Assembly (NCBI GenBank): GCA_905236265.1
Contig: CAJOOV010000162.1
Span: 1-6,804, forward strand
Source of the DNA: an uncultured Oscillospiraceae bacterium
GTDB lineage: Bacteria; Bacillota; Clostridia; Oscillospirales; Oscillospiraceae
Direction: 5' to 3'
Length of the DNA stretch: 6,804 nt
In this document: positions 1-6,072 of the stretch, piece after piece
Layout of the letters: the number at the start of each line of letters is the position of its first letter
How positions within the stretch are numbered: the first letter of the stretch is position 1
The notes under the pieces: model-generated
Seen by the model: only the letters and a program-made list of their open reading frames with translations
Databases searched by the model: none
What the model was told of the DNA's origin: nothing
Position numbers and translations under genes: made by a program

Positions 1-1
1 C

Positions 2-115
2 TTCCACTCCGGCACGCAGGAGCTGCTTCCCGGCACCTGCGCACTGCTGCGCCATAACAGGCACCTGCAGGCGCAGGGCGCAGGGCACGAGGAGATAGCG
101 GGGGGAGCGGGCTGA
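2..115 (+). CDS. possible 3' end of an unidentified gene (partial)
   Basis: A frame is open from the window edge to a TGA at 113-115. It reads 37 codons, beginning FHSGTQELLPG and ending EEIAGGAG. The other two forward frames close earlier (TAA near base 55, TAG near base 92), which mildly favours this one. I do not recognise the peptide and see no motif in it. If real, it is the last gene of the mobile element upstream of the recombinase. The stretch is short and GC-rich, so an open frame by chance is quite possible. Confidence 0.25.
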   Translation, partial: FHSGTQELLPGTCALLRHNRHLQAQGAGHEEIAGGAG

Positions 116-139
116 CCCTCCCTTCCAGACTTTCCCCGC

Positions 140-168
140 TTGCTTTTGCACCGCTCCCCCACTACAAT
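140..168 (+). promoter_or_regulatory. candidate promoter of the recombinase gene
   Basis: A TTGCTT -35-like hexamer (140-145) and a TACAAT -10-like hexamer (163-168) are separated by 17 bases, the optimal sigma-A spacing. The predicted start near 175 gives a leader of about 27 bases that contains the AGGAGG ribosome binding site at 187-192. The -35 is imperfect. It lies after the TGA at 115, consistent with an independently transcribed recombinase. Confidence 0.45.
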
Positions 169-201
169 ACTATGTAAACCAAAACGAGGAGGCGCAATTG
201 A

Positions 202-2346
202 TTGCAGGAATTATACAATATTGCCGGATATTGCCGCATTTCCGTGGACGAGGAACTGGACCGGGACAACACCTCCATCGAGAACCAGAAGGATATTATC
301 TCCCAGTATGTACACCAGCGCTTTCCCGGCAGCAGCCTCAGCTTTTTTGAAGACCGTGACCGCTCCGGCTATACCTTTGAGCAGCGGGAGAGCTATCAGC
401 GGATGCGGCGGCTGATGGTGAGCCACAAAATCGACATTCTGGTCATCAAGGACTTCTCCCGCTTCTCCCGCAGGAACAGCCGGGGACTTGTGGAACTGGA
501 GGATCTGCGGGACTACGGCATCCGGATTATCTCCATCGGGGACGGCATTGATTTCCCCAACGATGACGACTGGCTGAAGATTCAGTTTCAGTTTCTCATC
601 AACGAAATGCCCGTCACCGACGCCTCCAAAAAGGTGCGGGCAGTGATTCGCAGAAGACAGCAGGAGGGACGGTGGATCTGCTCTGCCCCCTACGGCTATC
701 TGATTAACGCCCGTCAGGAATTTGAGATTGTCCCTGCGGAGGCGGAGATCGTGCGGCTGGTCTACCGGCTGTATCAGCAGGGCTGGGGATACAAGAGAAT
801 CGCAAACTATCTCACAGACACCGGCATTCCCACGCCCCGCATGTCCGAGCGTGTGCGCAGGGAGGCGCAGGGACAGCCGTGCCGCCGGGAGGCGGGGACG
901 GTGTGGGCCATTGCCACGGTTCAGGGGATGCTGGAAAACGATTTTTACACCGGAACCATGCGCTGCGGCAAATACGTCCGGGGAAAGATTAACGGCAGAG
1001 AGCACAGGACAGACCAGCGGGAGCACATTGTCATCCAAGACCACCATCAGGCCATCATTGGCGCTCGTGAGTTTGCCGCCGTGCGGGAAATGGCGGGAAG
1101 GCGCAGCAGGAGCCATTACCGGGGAGAGAAGAAACACGAGAACACCTACTCCGGCTTTCTGGAATGCCGGGACTGCGGCAGCCCCATGTTTGCTCTGAGC
1201 CGCTGCGACCTGAAGGAGGCCTATCACTGCGGGCTATACCACAGGCGGGGGCGAAAGGGCTGCACCAGCCACCATATCCGCACGGAGATGCTGGACGAGG
1301 TGGTGAAGCTCTATGTGCGAAAGCTGAGAGACCACTCCTCCGCCATGCTGGAACAGCTCAACGCCTCCCTGCTGCAGCAGGATGGGGAGCTGGAGCAGAC
1401 CCGGACAGGCGGGGAGAACCTGCAGGAGCTGCTGGCCGGGGTGCAGCAGGAGCTGAAGGAGACGAAGCGCCAGCGCATCCGGGACATTCTCCGCCACCCC
1501 GGACAGGAGGAGCTGCTGGAGGAGACCTACGACGAGCTGGAGGAGGAGCTTGCCCGGCGCATCTCCGGCCTGCAGCGCCAGCTCGCCCTGACACTGGACA
1601 GGAGGGACACCATACTTCAGGCGAACCGGGCGGCCAAGCCCGCACTGGAGGTGTTTGACGATCTTCTGAGCAAGCAGCGGCTGGATCGTGAGGATCTGGA
1701 GCTGGTGGTGGAGCGCATCAGGGTAGGCGAGGGGTGCATCGAGGTAATGCTGAAGCCGGATATTGACGCCCTGCTGCAGGGAGACGATGAGGCTGGCTCC
1801 CCACACGCTTACGCCTGCGGCCGGGGGCTTTCCGTGACGCAGGCAGCGGCGAAGCATACGGACAGGGTCTTCTCTGTCAATCTTATCAGTGAGGGCGACC
1901 CCTTGGAGATTTTCACAGACAAGGACGGGGGCGTGGTCTTTAAAAAGTACTCCCTGATGGGAGATCTCCAGATCGTCGCCTCCCAGATCTGTGAAACCGT
2001 GTGCAAAACCTCCGGCTGCAGCGTGGTCATCTGTGACCGGGACTCCGTCATCGCCTGCGCCGGTGTGAACCGCCGGGAGGTGATGGAGCGGCATATCTCC
2101 TCCGCTCTGGAGGGCATTATGGAGGCACGTCAGGTCTACCAGCACCGCCCCGGCGCTGCGGCGGTTCCCCTGCTGGAGGACGGCGAGGGCACCTTCACCG
2201 CCGCACTTGCCGCTCCCATCCTCACTGAGGGGGACGTGATGGGCTGCGTGGTCTTTTCGGAGAAGGAGCAGGGCGGCATCGGAGAGGCGGAGTATAAGCT
2301 GGCGCAGACCATTGCGGCATTTCTGGGAAAACATATGGAATCATAA
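202..2346 (+). CDS. large serine recombinase whose frame runs into the 3' part of spoVT
   Basis: Codons 1 to ~530 encode a large serine recombinase that would cut and rejoin DNA at attachment sites through a serine-DNA link. The catalytic domain (about 5-150) has YCRIS with nucleophile Ser14 and Arg12, and KDFSRFSRR (83-91) with Arg87 and Arg90. The recombinase domain follows (about 150-290, with APYGYL at 162-167). A zinc ribbon has Cys322, Cys325, Cys343 and Cys354. A Glu/Leu/Gln-rich coiled coil spans about 365-485. A typical C-terminal segment (VVERIRV to DIDALL) ends at 525. Such proteins usually stop near here. Instead the frame continues through a ~37-residue linker into residues 564-714, which match SpoVT. 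The start is TTG at 202: an in-frame TGA lies at 199-201 and AGGAGG (187-192) sits 9 bases upstream. The next in-frame candidate, GTG at 244, would remove the catalytic serine. I infer an integrase at the right end of an element inserted in spoVT. A functional recombinase-GAF fusion is less likely. Confidence 0.9.
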   Translation: MQELYNIAGYCRISVDEELDRDNTSIENQKDIISQYVHQRFPGSSLSFFEDRDRSGYTFEQRESYQRMRRLMVSHKIDILVIKDFSRFSRRNSRGLVELEDLRDYGIRIISIGDGIDFPNDDDWLKIQFQFLINEMPVTDASKKVRAVIRRRQQEGRWICSAPYGYLINARQEFEIVPAEAEIVRLVYRLYQQGWGYKRIANYLTDTGIPTPRMSERVRREAQGQPCRREAGTVWAIATVQGMLENDFYTGTMRCGKYVRGKINGREHRTDQREHIVIQDHHQAIIGAREFAAVREMAGRRSRSHYRGEKKHENTYSGFLECRDCGSPMFALSRCDLKEAYHCGLYHRRGRKGCTSHHIRTEMLDEVVKLYVRKLRDHSSAMLEQLNASLLQQDGELEQTRTGGENLQELLAGVQQELKETKRQRIRDILRHPGQEELLEETYDELEEELARRISGLQRQLALTLDRRDTILQANRAAKPALEVFDDLLSKQRLDREDLELVVERIRVGEGCIEVMLKPDIDALLQGDDEAGSPHAYACGRGLSVTQAAAKHTDRVFSVNLISEGDPLEIFTDKDGGVVFKKYSLMGDLQIVASQICETVCKTSGCSVVICDRDSVIACAGVNRREVMERHISSALEGIMEARQVYQHRPGAAAVPLLEDGEGTFTAALAAPILTEGDVMGCVVFSEKEQGGIGEAEYKLAQTIAAFLGKHMES
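1882..1900 (+). other. inferred element-chromosome junction (attachment site) in spoVT
   Basis: SpoVT similarity begins abruptly at Glu564 (codon at 1891, EGDPLEIF), which matches about residue 30 of Bacillus SpoVT. Upstream codons read LIS where SpoVT has RIR. Ile and the bases around GTGAGGGCGACC may therefore already belong to the shared core. Large serine recombinases generally have their attachment site next to their own gene, as here. Exact crossover bases cannot be fixed without the left junction or an uninterrupted spoVT from a close relative. Confidence 0.55.
1891..2346 (+). pseudogene. spoVT: spoVT 3' fragment (sporulation regulator SpoVT, N-terminus missing)
   Basis: SpoVT is a forespore transcription regulator with an N-terminal AbrB-type swapped-hairpin DNA-binding domain and a C-terminal GAF-like domain. 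The fragment reads EGDPLEIFTDKDG, then FKKYS, then a complete GAF-like region with VVICDRD and an end AAFLGKHMES. This resembles the end of Bacillus subtilis SpoVT (recalled as FLARQMEQ after a similar helix). It covers 151 codons against about 149 expected for SpoVT residues 30-178, so only the first ~29 residues are lost. Those include the first AbrB strands (DLGRVVIPKEIRR in the family), without which DNA binding is not expected. No good internal start with a ribosome binding site was seen. The frame is undamaged to its stop, suggesting recent insertion or a gene that is restored by excision. Confidence 0.8.
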
Positions 2347-2377
2347 CCATGCCCGCGGAAGGGTGGATTCTTCAAAT

Positions 2378-2408
2378 CGCAGACAAAGCCCGATAGGCTT
2401 TGTCTGCG
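2378..2408. repeat. perfect 13-bp palindrome, solo copy of a repeat family
   Basis: The arms CGCAGACAAAGCC (2378-2390) and GGCTTTGTCTGCG (2396-2408) are exact reverse complements around the 5-base loop CGATA. The palindrome starts 32 bases after the spoVT stop. It is preceded by TCAAATCG (bases 2372-2379 overlap its edge), as is the related palindrome at 2917-2947. There is no T-run after it, so it is a poor intrinsic terminator in this orientation, although it could protect the 3' end of the spoVT message. Confidence 0.8.
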
Positions 2409-2506
2409 TGGCCTTGTACAGTGTGGGATTTTCTCCTCTTTCAACGGAATCCTCCCTTCTGAGGCATACTTATTTTCCGTTTTTTTCAACTTCCCGCCTC
2501 TTGCTC

Positions 2507-2535
2507 TTGACATCCCGCCTTTTCGTGAGTATGAT
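2507..2535 (+). promoter_or_regulatory. sigma-A promoter of the acpP-fab operon
   Basis: A perfect TTGACA (2507-2512) and TATGAT (2530-2535, one base from consensus) are spaced by 17 bases. Transcription would start near 2542, leaving a leader of about 80 bases before acpP. I looked for FapR- or FabT-like palindromes overlapping this promoter and found none that was convincing. Confidence 0.8.
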
Positions 2536-2623
2536 TTGAGGGATAGGTCATATCATGCAAAGCAGTCAGGTATGGCTGTCAAATAGAGAACGAAACCAAA
2601 TCTTCATTTCAGGAGGAACGATC

Positions 2624-2851
2624 ATGGATGTTTTTGCAAAGCTGACTGAAGTTCTCGCCGACCACACCGGCCGGGACGCTTCTGAGTTTACCCCCGACAC
2701 CACCTTCGAGTCTCTGGGCATCGACTCTCTGGAGACGGTAGAGATGGTCATGGAGCTGGAGGAAGAGCTGGACACCGAGCTGGAGCTGGACGAGAAGGTC
2801 TCCACCGTGGGTGAGCTGGTCGCCTTTATCGAGAAAAAGCTGGCCGAGTAA
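2624..2851 (+). CDS. acpP: acyl carrier protein
   Basis: This small acidic cytosolic protein of 75 residues carries the growing acyl chain on a 4'-phosphopantetheine arm. The attachment motif GIDSLETVEMVMELEEE is present, with Ser35 as the modified residue. Length and charge fit the four-helix ACP family. The start is ATG at 2624: AGGAGG (2611-2616) lies 7 bases upstream and the protein begins MDVFAKLTEV, as ACPs do. The frame is open back to an ATG at 2555, but that would add 23 residues unlike any ACP and lacks a good ribosome binding site. It is the first gene of the fab operon. The next gene is 286 bases away, so ACP may be made in excess of the enzymes, which would fit its role as shared carrier. 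Confidence 0.95.
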   Translation: MDVFAKLTEVLADHTGRDASEFTPDTTFESLGIDSLETVEMVMELEEELDTELELDEKVSTVGELVAFIEKKLAE

Positions 2852-2886
2852 TCATCAGATTCAGGTTGTTGTTAAGACAGCATAGT

Positions 2887-2912
2887 GGGCCGCCGCTGGA
2901 CTGCGGCGGCTC
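2887..2912 (+). repeat. GC-rich hairpin, direct-repeat copy A (no T-run)
   Basis: The arms at 2887-2896 and 2903-2912 form a 10-bp stem (core GCCGCCGC/GCGGCGGC, one G-T pair) around a 6-base loop. The same 26-base unit recurs at 3095-3120 with 23 of 26 bases identical. This copy is followed by AAATCG rather than a T-run, so it is probably a weak terminator on its own. The two copies flank the MITE-like element. Confidence 0.7.
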
Positions 2913-3094
2913 AAATCGTAGACAAAGTCCCATGGACTTTGTCTACGAGCTTTGCATCCATGCTGCGCGCACTCACTTTGTTCGCACACTTGCATGGATA
3001 GAAGTATTTTTGCACCGAAGTGAATTCGGTACAAAAATGATTTGACTCTATTCCGCCCTTCGGGCGGAACTCTGCGAGACTTTGTCTACAGTCT
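2913..3094. mobile_element. MITE-like, highly structured intergenic element
   Basis: About 180 non-coding bases lie between two copies of the same GC-rich hairpin. Near the ends are 12-bp inverted repeats, GTAGACAAAGTC (2918-2929) and GACTTTGTCTAC (3078-3089). Inside are a 14-bp perfect stem with a 3-base loop (2917-2930/2934-2947), an 8-bp stem (2956-2963/2992-2999), a 12-bp stem with one mismatch (3007-3018/3026-3037) and an 8-bp perfect stem (3051-3058/3062-3069). It is AT-richer than the surrounding genes. A relative of the end palindrome occurs at 2378-2408. It encodes no protein I can support, so if mobile it would depend on a transposase elsewhere. Confidence 0.5.
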
Positions 3095-3126
3095 GGGTCG
3101 CCGCAGGATTGCGGCGGCTCTTTTTT
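3095..3126 (+). terminator. terminator-like hairpin between acpP and fabD (direct-repeat copy B)
   Basis: The arms at 3095-3104 and 3111-3120 give a 10-bp stem (two G-T pairs) with the loop AGGATT, followed at once by six T residues (3121-3126). This is a textbook intrinsic terminator shape. It sits directly before the fabD ribosome binding site (3128-3132), so complete termination would silence fabD unless another promoter exists. Partial read-through or attenuation is therefore the likelier role. Confidence 0.6.
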
Positions 3127-3137
3127 CGGAGGAACTT

Positions 3138-4061
3138 ATGTCAAAAACAGCGTTTGTTTTTTCCGGTCAGGGCGCTCAGTATCCCGGTATGGGAGAGAGC
3201 CTGTACCGGTCCAGCGCCGCCGCCAAGAGGATTTTTGACCTCTGCGATGCCATTCGCCCCGGCACCAGCAGCCAGTGCTTCGCCGGGACAAAGGAGGAGC
3301 TGACCATCACCTCCAACACCCAGCCGGACATGTTTGCCGTGGAGCTTGCCGCAGCCGCTGCGCTGGAGGAGGCGGGGATTCATCCCGATGCTCTGGCAGG
3401 CTTCAGCGTGGGTGAAATCGGCGCTCTCGCCTGTTCCGGCGCCCTCAGCGTGGAGGACAGCTTCCGCCTTGTGTGCAGGCGGGGAGAACTGATGCAGTAC
3501 GCCTCAGACGCCGCAGACACCGGCATGGTGGCTGTGGTAAAGCTGCCCCCCCATCAGGTGGAGGAGCTGGCCTCCCGGTTTGAGCAGGTCTACCCTGTCA
3601 ACTATAACGGCCCTGCCCAGACCGTGTGCGCAGGTCTGTCTGCCTCCATGGAGGGCTTTAAGGCCGCCGTGAAGGACGCAGGCGGACGGGCTATCCCCCT
3701 GCGGGTCGCCGGTGCGTTCCACTCCCCCTTTATGGCCAGCGCCTCTGCAGGGCTGGCGGAGGAGCTGAAACAATACACCTTCCAGCCCCCCAGATGCCCC
3801 CTGTACTCCAACGTCACCGGGATGCCCTATGAGGGTACGGACACCTATGCCGCCCTGCTGGAGCGTCAGGTCATCAGCCCGGTGCGCTGGCAGCAGATTG
3901 TGGAGAACCTCATCGCTCAGGGCGTGGACACCTTTATCGAGGTAGGCCCCGGCAACACCCTCACCGGACTGATCGGAAAGATTGACCCCGGCGTGAAGTG
4001 CTGCAATGTAGACAGCGCCGAGAGCCTGCAGAAAACCATTATGGAGGTAAGTCATGGCTGA
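3138..4061 (+). CDS. fabD: malonyl-CoA:ACP transacylase FabD
   Basis: FabD moves the malonyl group from coenzyme A to ACP, providing the two-carbon donor for fatty-acid elongation in the cytosol. The 307-residue product matches the usual family length. It begins MSKTAFVFSGQGAQYPGMG (the oxyanion-side GQGAQ is at 10-14). The nucleophile elbow is GFSVGE with Ser90, where many FabDs have GHSLGE. Arg115 in CRRGELMQ should bind the malonyl carboxylate, His195 in GAFHSPFM is the catalytic histidine, and EVGPGNTLTGL lies at 268-278. The start is ATG at 3138, with GGAGG (3128-3132) 5 bases upstream. An open extension back to 3042 reads through the repeat element and hairpin and does not look like FabD. 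The last 8 bases overlap fabG, indicating translational coupling. Confidence 0.95.
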   Translation: MSKTAFVFSGQGAQYPGMGESLYRSSAAAKRIFDLCDAIRPGTSSQCFAGTKEELTITSNTQPDMFAVELAAAAALEEAGIHPDALAGFSVGEIGALACSGALSVEDSFRLVCRRGELMQYASDAADTGMVAVVKLPPHQVEELASRFEQVYPVNYNGPAQTVCAGLSASMEGFKAAVKDAGGRAIPLRVAGAFHSPFMASASAGLAEELKQYTFQPPRCPLYSNVTGMPYEGTDTYAALLERQVISPVRWQQIVENLIAQGVDTFIEVGPGNTLTGLIGKIDPGVKCCNVDSAESLQKTIMEVSHG

Positions 4062-4803
4062 ATTAACTGGTAAGGTTGCCCTTGTCACCGGCGCTGCCCG
4101 TGGCATCGGCTATGCAATTGCCGCAAAGCTGGCGGAAAACGGCGCCGATGTGGTGCTCTTTGACCTCTGCCCGGAGGAGGCAGGTGCTGCCGCAGCGGAG
4201 CAGATCAGCACAGAATACCACGTCAAAGCCTGTTTCCGGCGCTGCGACGTGTCTGATTACGATGCCGTACAGGAGACGGTGAAGGCCGTGGTGAAGGAGC
4301 TGGGCGGGGTTGACATTCTGGTCAACAACGCAGGCATCACCAGAGACAAGGTGCTGCTTGCCATGAGCGAGCAGGACTGGGATCTGGTGCTGGACATCAA
4401 CCTGAAGTCCATGTTCAACACCATCAAGGCCTGCTACCGCAATTTTATGAAGAAGAAATCCGGGAAGATCATCAATATCTCCTCTGTCTCCGGGCTGATG
4501 GGCAATGCCGCACAGGCAAACTATTCCGCCTCCAAGGGCGGCGTGGTGGCGCTGACCAAGACCGTGGCGCGGGAGCTTGCCACCAGAGGCGTGAACGTCA
4601 ACGCCGTCGCCCCCGGTGCGATTGAGACGCCCATGACCGCAGGCATGGATCAGGACGCACTCAACGCCCTGATTGCCACCGTGCCCATGGGGCATATGGG
4701 CAAGCCGGAGGATATTGCCGAATGTGTCGCCTTTCTTGCCTCTGACCGGGCGAAGTATATCACCGGCGAGGTGATCCGTGTGGACGGCGGCATCGCCATG
4801 TGA
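4054..4803 (+). CDS. fabG: 3-oxoacyl-ACP reductase FabG
   Basis: FabG reduces 3-oxoacyl-ACP to 3-hydroxyacyl-ACP with NADPH, the first reduction of each elongation round. The 249-residue protein is a classical short-chain dehydrogenase. It has the TGAARGIG cofactor loop at 12-19, NNAG at 91-94, Asn116, Ser144, and the YSASK motif with Tyr157 and Lys161, which completes the catalytic tetrad. NVNAVAPGAIETPMT (181-195) and the C-terminal ITGEVIRVDGGIAM are typical of FabG rather than of unrelated dehydrogenases. ATG at 4054 overlaps the end of fabD by 8 bases, and GGAGG (4043-4047) inside fabD serves as its ribosome binding site. The overlap and the fab neighbours support the assignment over a generic dehydrogenase. 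Confidence 0.95.
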   Translation: MAELTGKVALVTGAARGIGYAIAAKLAENGADVVLFDLCPEEAGAAAAEQISTEYHVKACFRRCDVSDYDAVQETVKAVVKELGGVDILVNNAGITRDKVLLAMSEQDWDLVLDINLKSMFNTIKACYRNFMKKKSGKIINISSVSGLMGNAAQANYSASKGGVVALTKTVARELATRGVNVNAVAPGAIETPMTAGMDQDALNALIATVPMGHMGKPEDIAECVAFLASDRAKYITGEVIRVDGGIAM

Positions 4804-4824
4804 CAGAAAGACGAGGTAATCACT

Positions 4825-6060
4825 ATGAGACGTGTTGTTGTGACCGGAATCGGCGCTGTCAACGCAGTGGGCAACGATGTCCCCGCCATGTGGGAGAATC
4901 TGGCTGCCGGACGGCATGGCATTGCCCGCATCACCCGCTTTGACCTCACCGATTTCCGGGCTACCATGGCTGCGGAGGTGAAGAGCTTTGACCCCCTGAA
5001 GTATATGGACAGGGGCGAAGCCCGCCGCCATGACCTGTACATTCAGTATGCCATTGCCGCTGCGGCGCAGGCGTTTGAGGATGCAGGGATTGAAGGCACG
5101 GTAGACCCCAAGCGGCTGGGGTGCTATTTCTCCTCCGGCATCGGCGGCATGAGCACCACCCTTGACGACTACAACAAGCTGCTCGCCAAAGGTCCCCGCC
5201 GGGTTTCCCCCTACTCCATCACCAATATGATGGGCAACGCAGGAGCCGGGTTTGTGGCGATTAAGCACAACTGCAAGGGTCCCTGCATGAGCATTACCAC
5301 CGCCTGCGCCTCCTCTACCCACGCCATCGGCGAGGCATACCGGAGCATCCTTCACGGCTACACCGATGCCATGGTGGCCGGCGGCGCAGAGGCTACCATC
5401 AACCCTCTGGCAACCGCCGGGTTCATCAACTGTCAGGCGCTGTCCTCCTCGGACAACCCTGACCGTGCCTCCATTCCCTTCGACAAGGAGCGCAGCGGCT
5501 TCGTCATGGGCGAGGGGGCGGCTGCCCTGATTCTGGAGGAATATGAGCACGCAAGGGCGAGAGGCGCTCACATTTACGGGGAAATTGCGGGCTACGGCTC
5601 CACCTGCGATGCCCATCACATCACCGCTCCCGACCCGGAGGGCGAGGGCGGCGGAGACGCAATCGCTCAGGCGCTGGCCGGGCTGGGAGAATACGACCCC
5701 AGCCGGGTCTATGTAAACGCCCACGGCACCTCTACCCCCATGAATGACAGGATAGAGACCCTTGCCATCAAGCGTGCCTTCGGTGAGGAGAACGCCCGAA
5801 AGCTGATGATCTCCTCCACCAAGGGCGCTACCGGCCATATGCTGGGCGCTGCCGGGGCGACGGAGGCAGTGATCTCCCTGCTGGCGCTGGAGCACGATCT
5901 GGTGCCCCCCACGGTGGGCTATCGGGTGCCCGACCCGGAGTGCGATCTGGACGTGGTTCCCAACACCGCCCGTCATGCGGAGTTGGACGCCGTGCTGTCC
6001 ACCTCTCTGGGCTTTGGAGGGCACAACGGCTGTCTCGCCTTCCGGAAGGTCAGGGAGTAA
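4825..6060 (+). CDS. fabF: 3-oxoacyl-ACP synthase II (beta-ketoacyl-ACP synthase) FabF
   Basis: FabF condenses malonyl-ACP with a growing acyl-ACP and releases carbon dioxide; it is the chain-elongating enzyme. The 411-residue length is normal. It begins MRRVVVTGIGAVNAVGN. Cys161 in TTACASSTHAIGEA is the acyl-accepting nucleophile. His300 in NAHGTSTPMND and His338 in STKGATGHMLGAAG complete the Cys-His-His triad, and Lys333 is the conserved lysine. LSTSLGFGGHNGCLAFRK closes the thiolase fold. The Cys-His-His set separates it from FabH, which uses Cys-His-Asn. Translation starts at ATG 4825, with GAGGT (4813-4817) 7 bases upstream and 21 bases after the fabG stop. No fabB or fabH is visible here, so initiation must be encoded elsewhere. 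Confidence 0.96.
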   Translation: MRRVVVTGIGAVNAVGNDVPAMWENLAAGRHGIARITRFDLTDFRATMAAEVKSFDPLKYMDRGEARRHDLYIQYAIAAAAQAFEDAGIEGTVDPKRLGCYFSSGIGGMSTTLDDYNKLLAKGPRRVSPYSITNMMGNAGAGFVAIKHNCKGPCMSITTACASSTHAIGEAYRSILHGYTDAMVAGGAEATINPLATAGFINCQALSSSDNPDRASIPFDKERSGFVMGEGAAALILEEYEHARARGAHIYGEIAGYGSTCDAHHITAPDPEGEGGGDAIAQALAGLGEYDPSRVYVNAHGTSTPMNDRIETLAIKRAFGEENARKLMISSTKGATGHMLGAAGATEAVISLLALEHDLVPPTVGYRVPDPECDLDVVPNTARHAELDAVLSTSLGFGGHNGCLAFRKVRE

Positions 6061-6072
6061 GGAGGGTTACTC

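Noticed and set aside
211..2334. Long minus-strand frames (211-1227 and 1234-2334) opposite the recombinase
   Set aside because: They are antisense shadows of a frame with clear catalytic and zinc-ribbon motifs, and neither translation shows a recognisable domain.
2528..2560. Possible FabT or FapR operator near the acpP promoter (ATTTGA half-site)
   Set aside because: Only a half-site is visible and no matching inverted half lies at the right distance, so I do not claim an operator.
2555..2623. Upstream start adding 23 residues to the acyl carrier protein
   Set aside because: It has no good ribosome binding site and does not resemble ACP, while ATG 2624 follows AGGAGG and gives a standard 75-residue ACP.
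2917..2947. CRISPR-like reading of the repeated palindromes at 2378, 2917 and 3078
   Set aside because: There are too few copies, irregular spacing and differing lengths, with no cas genes. They fit a dispersed palindromic repeat better.
3042..3137. Upstream start that would give FabD 32 extra residues
   Set aside because: The extension is translated from the repeat element and terminator-like hairpin. ATG 3138 has a good ribosome binding site and gives the canonical FabD N-terminus.
4063..6024. 653-codon open frame on the minus strand opposite fabG and fabF
   Set aside because: It is exactly antisense to two well-supported genes. Its translation is rich in Gly, His and Val without recognisable motifs, and high GC with strong codon bias makes long antisense frames common.
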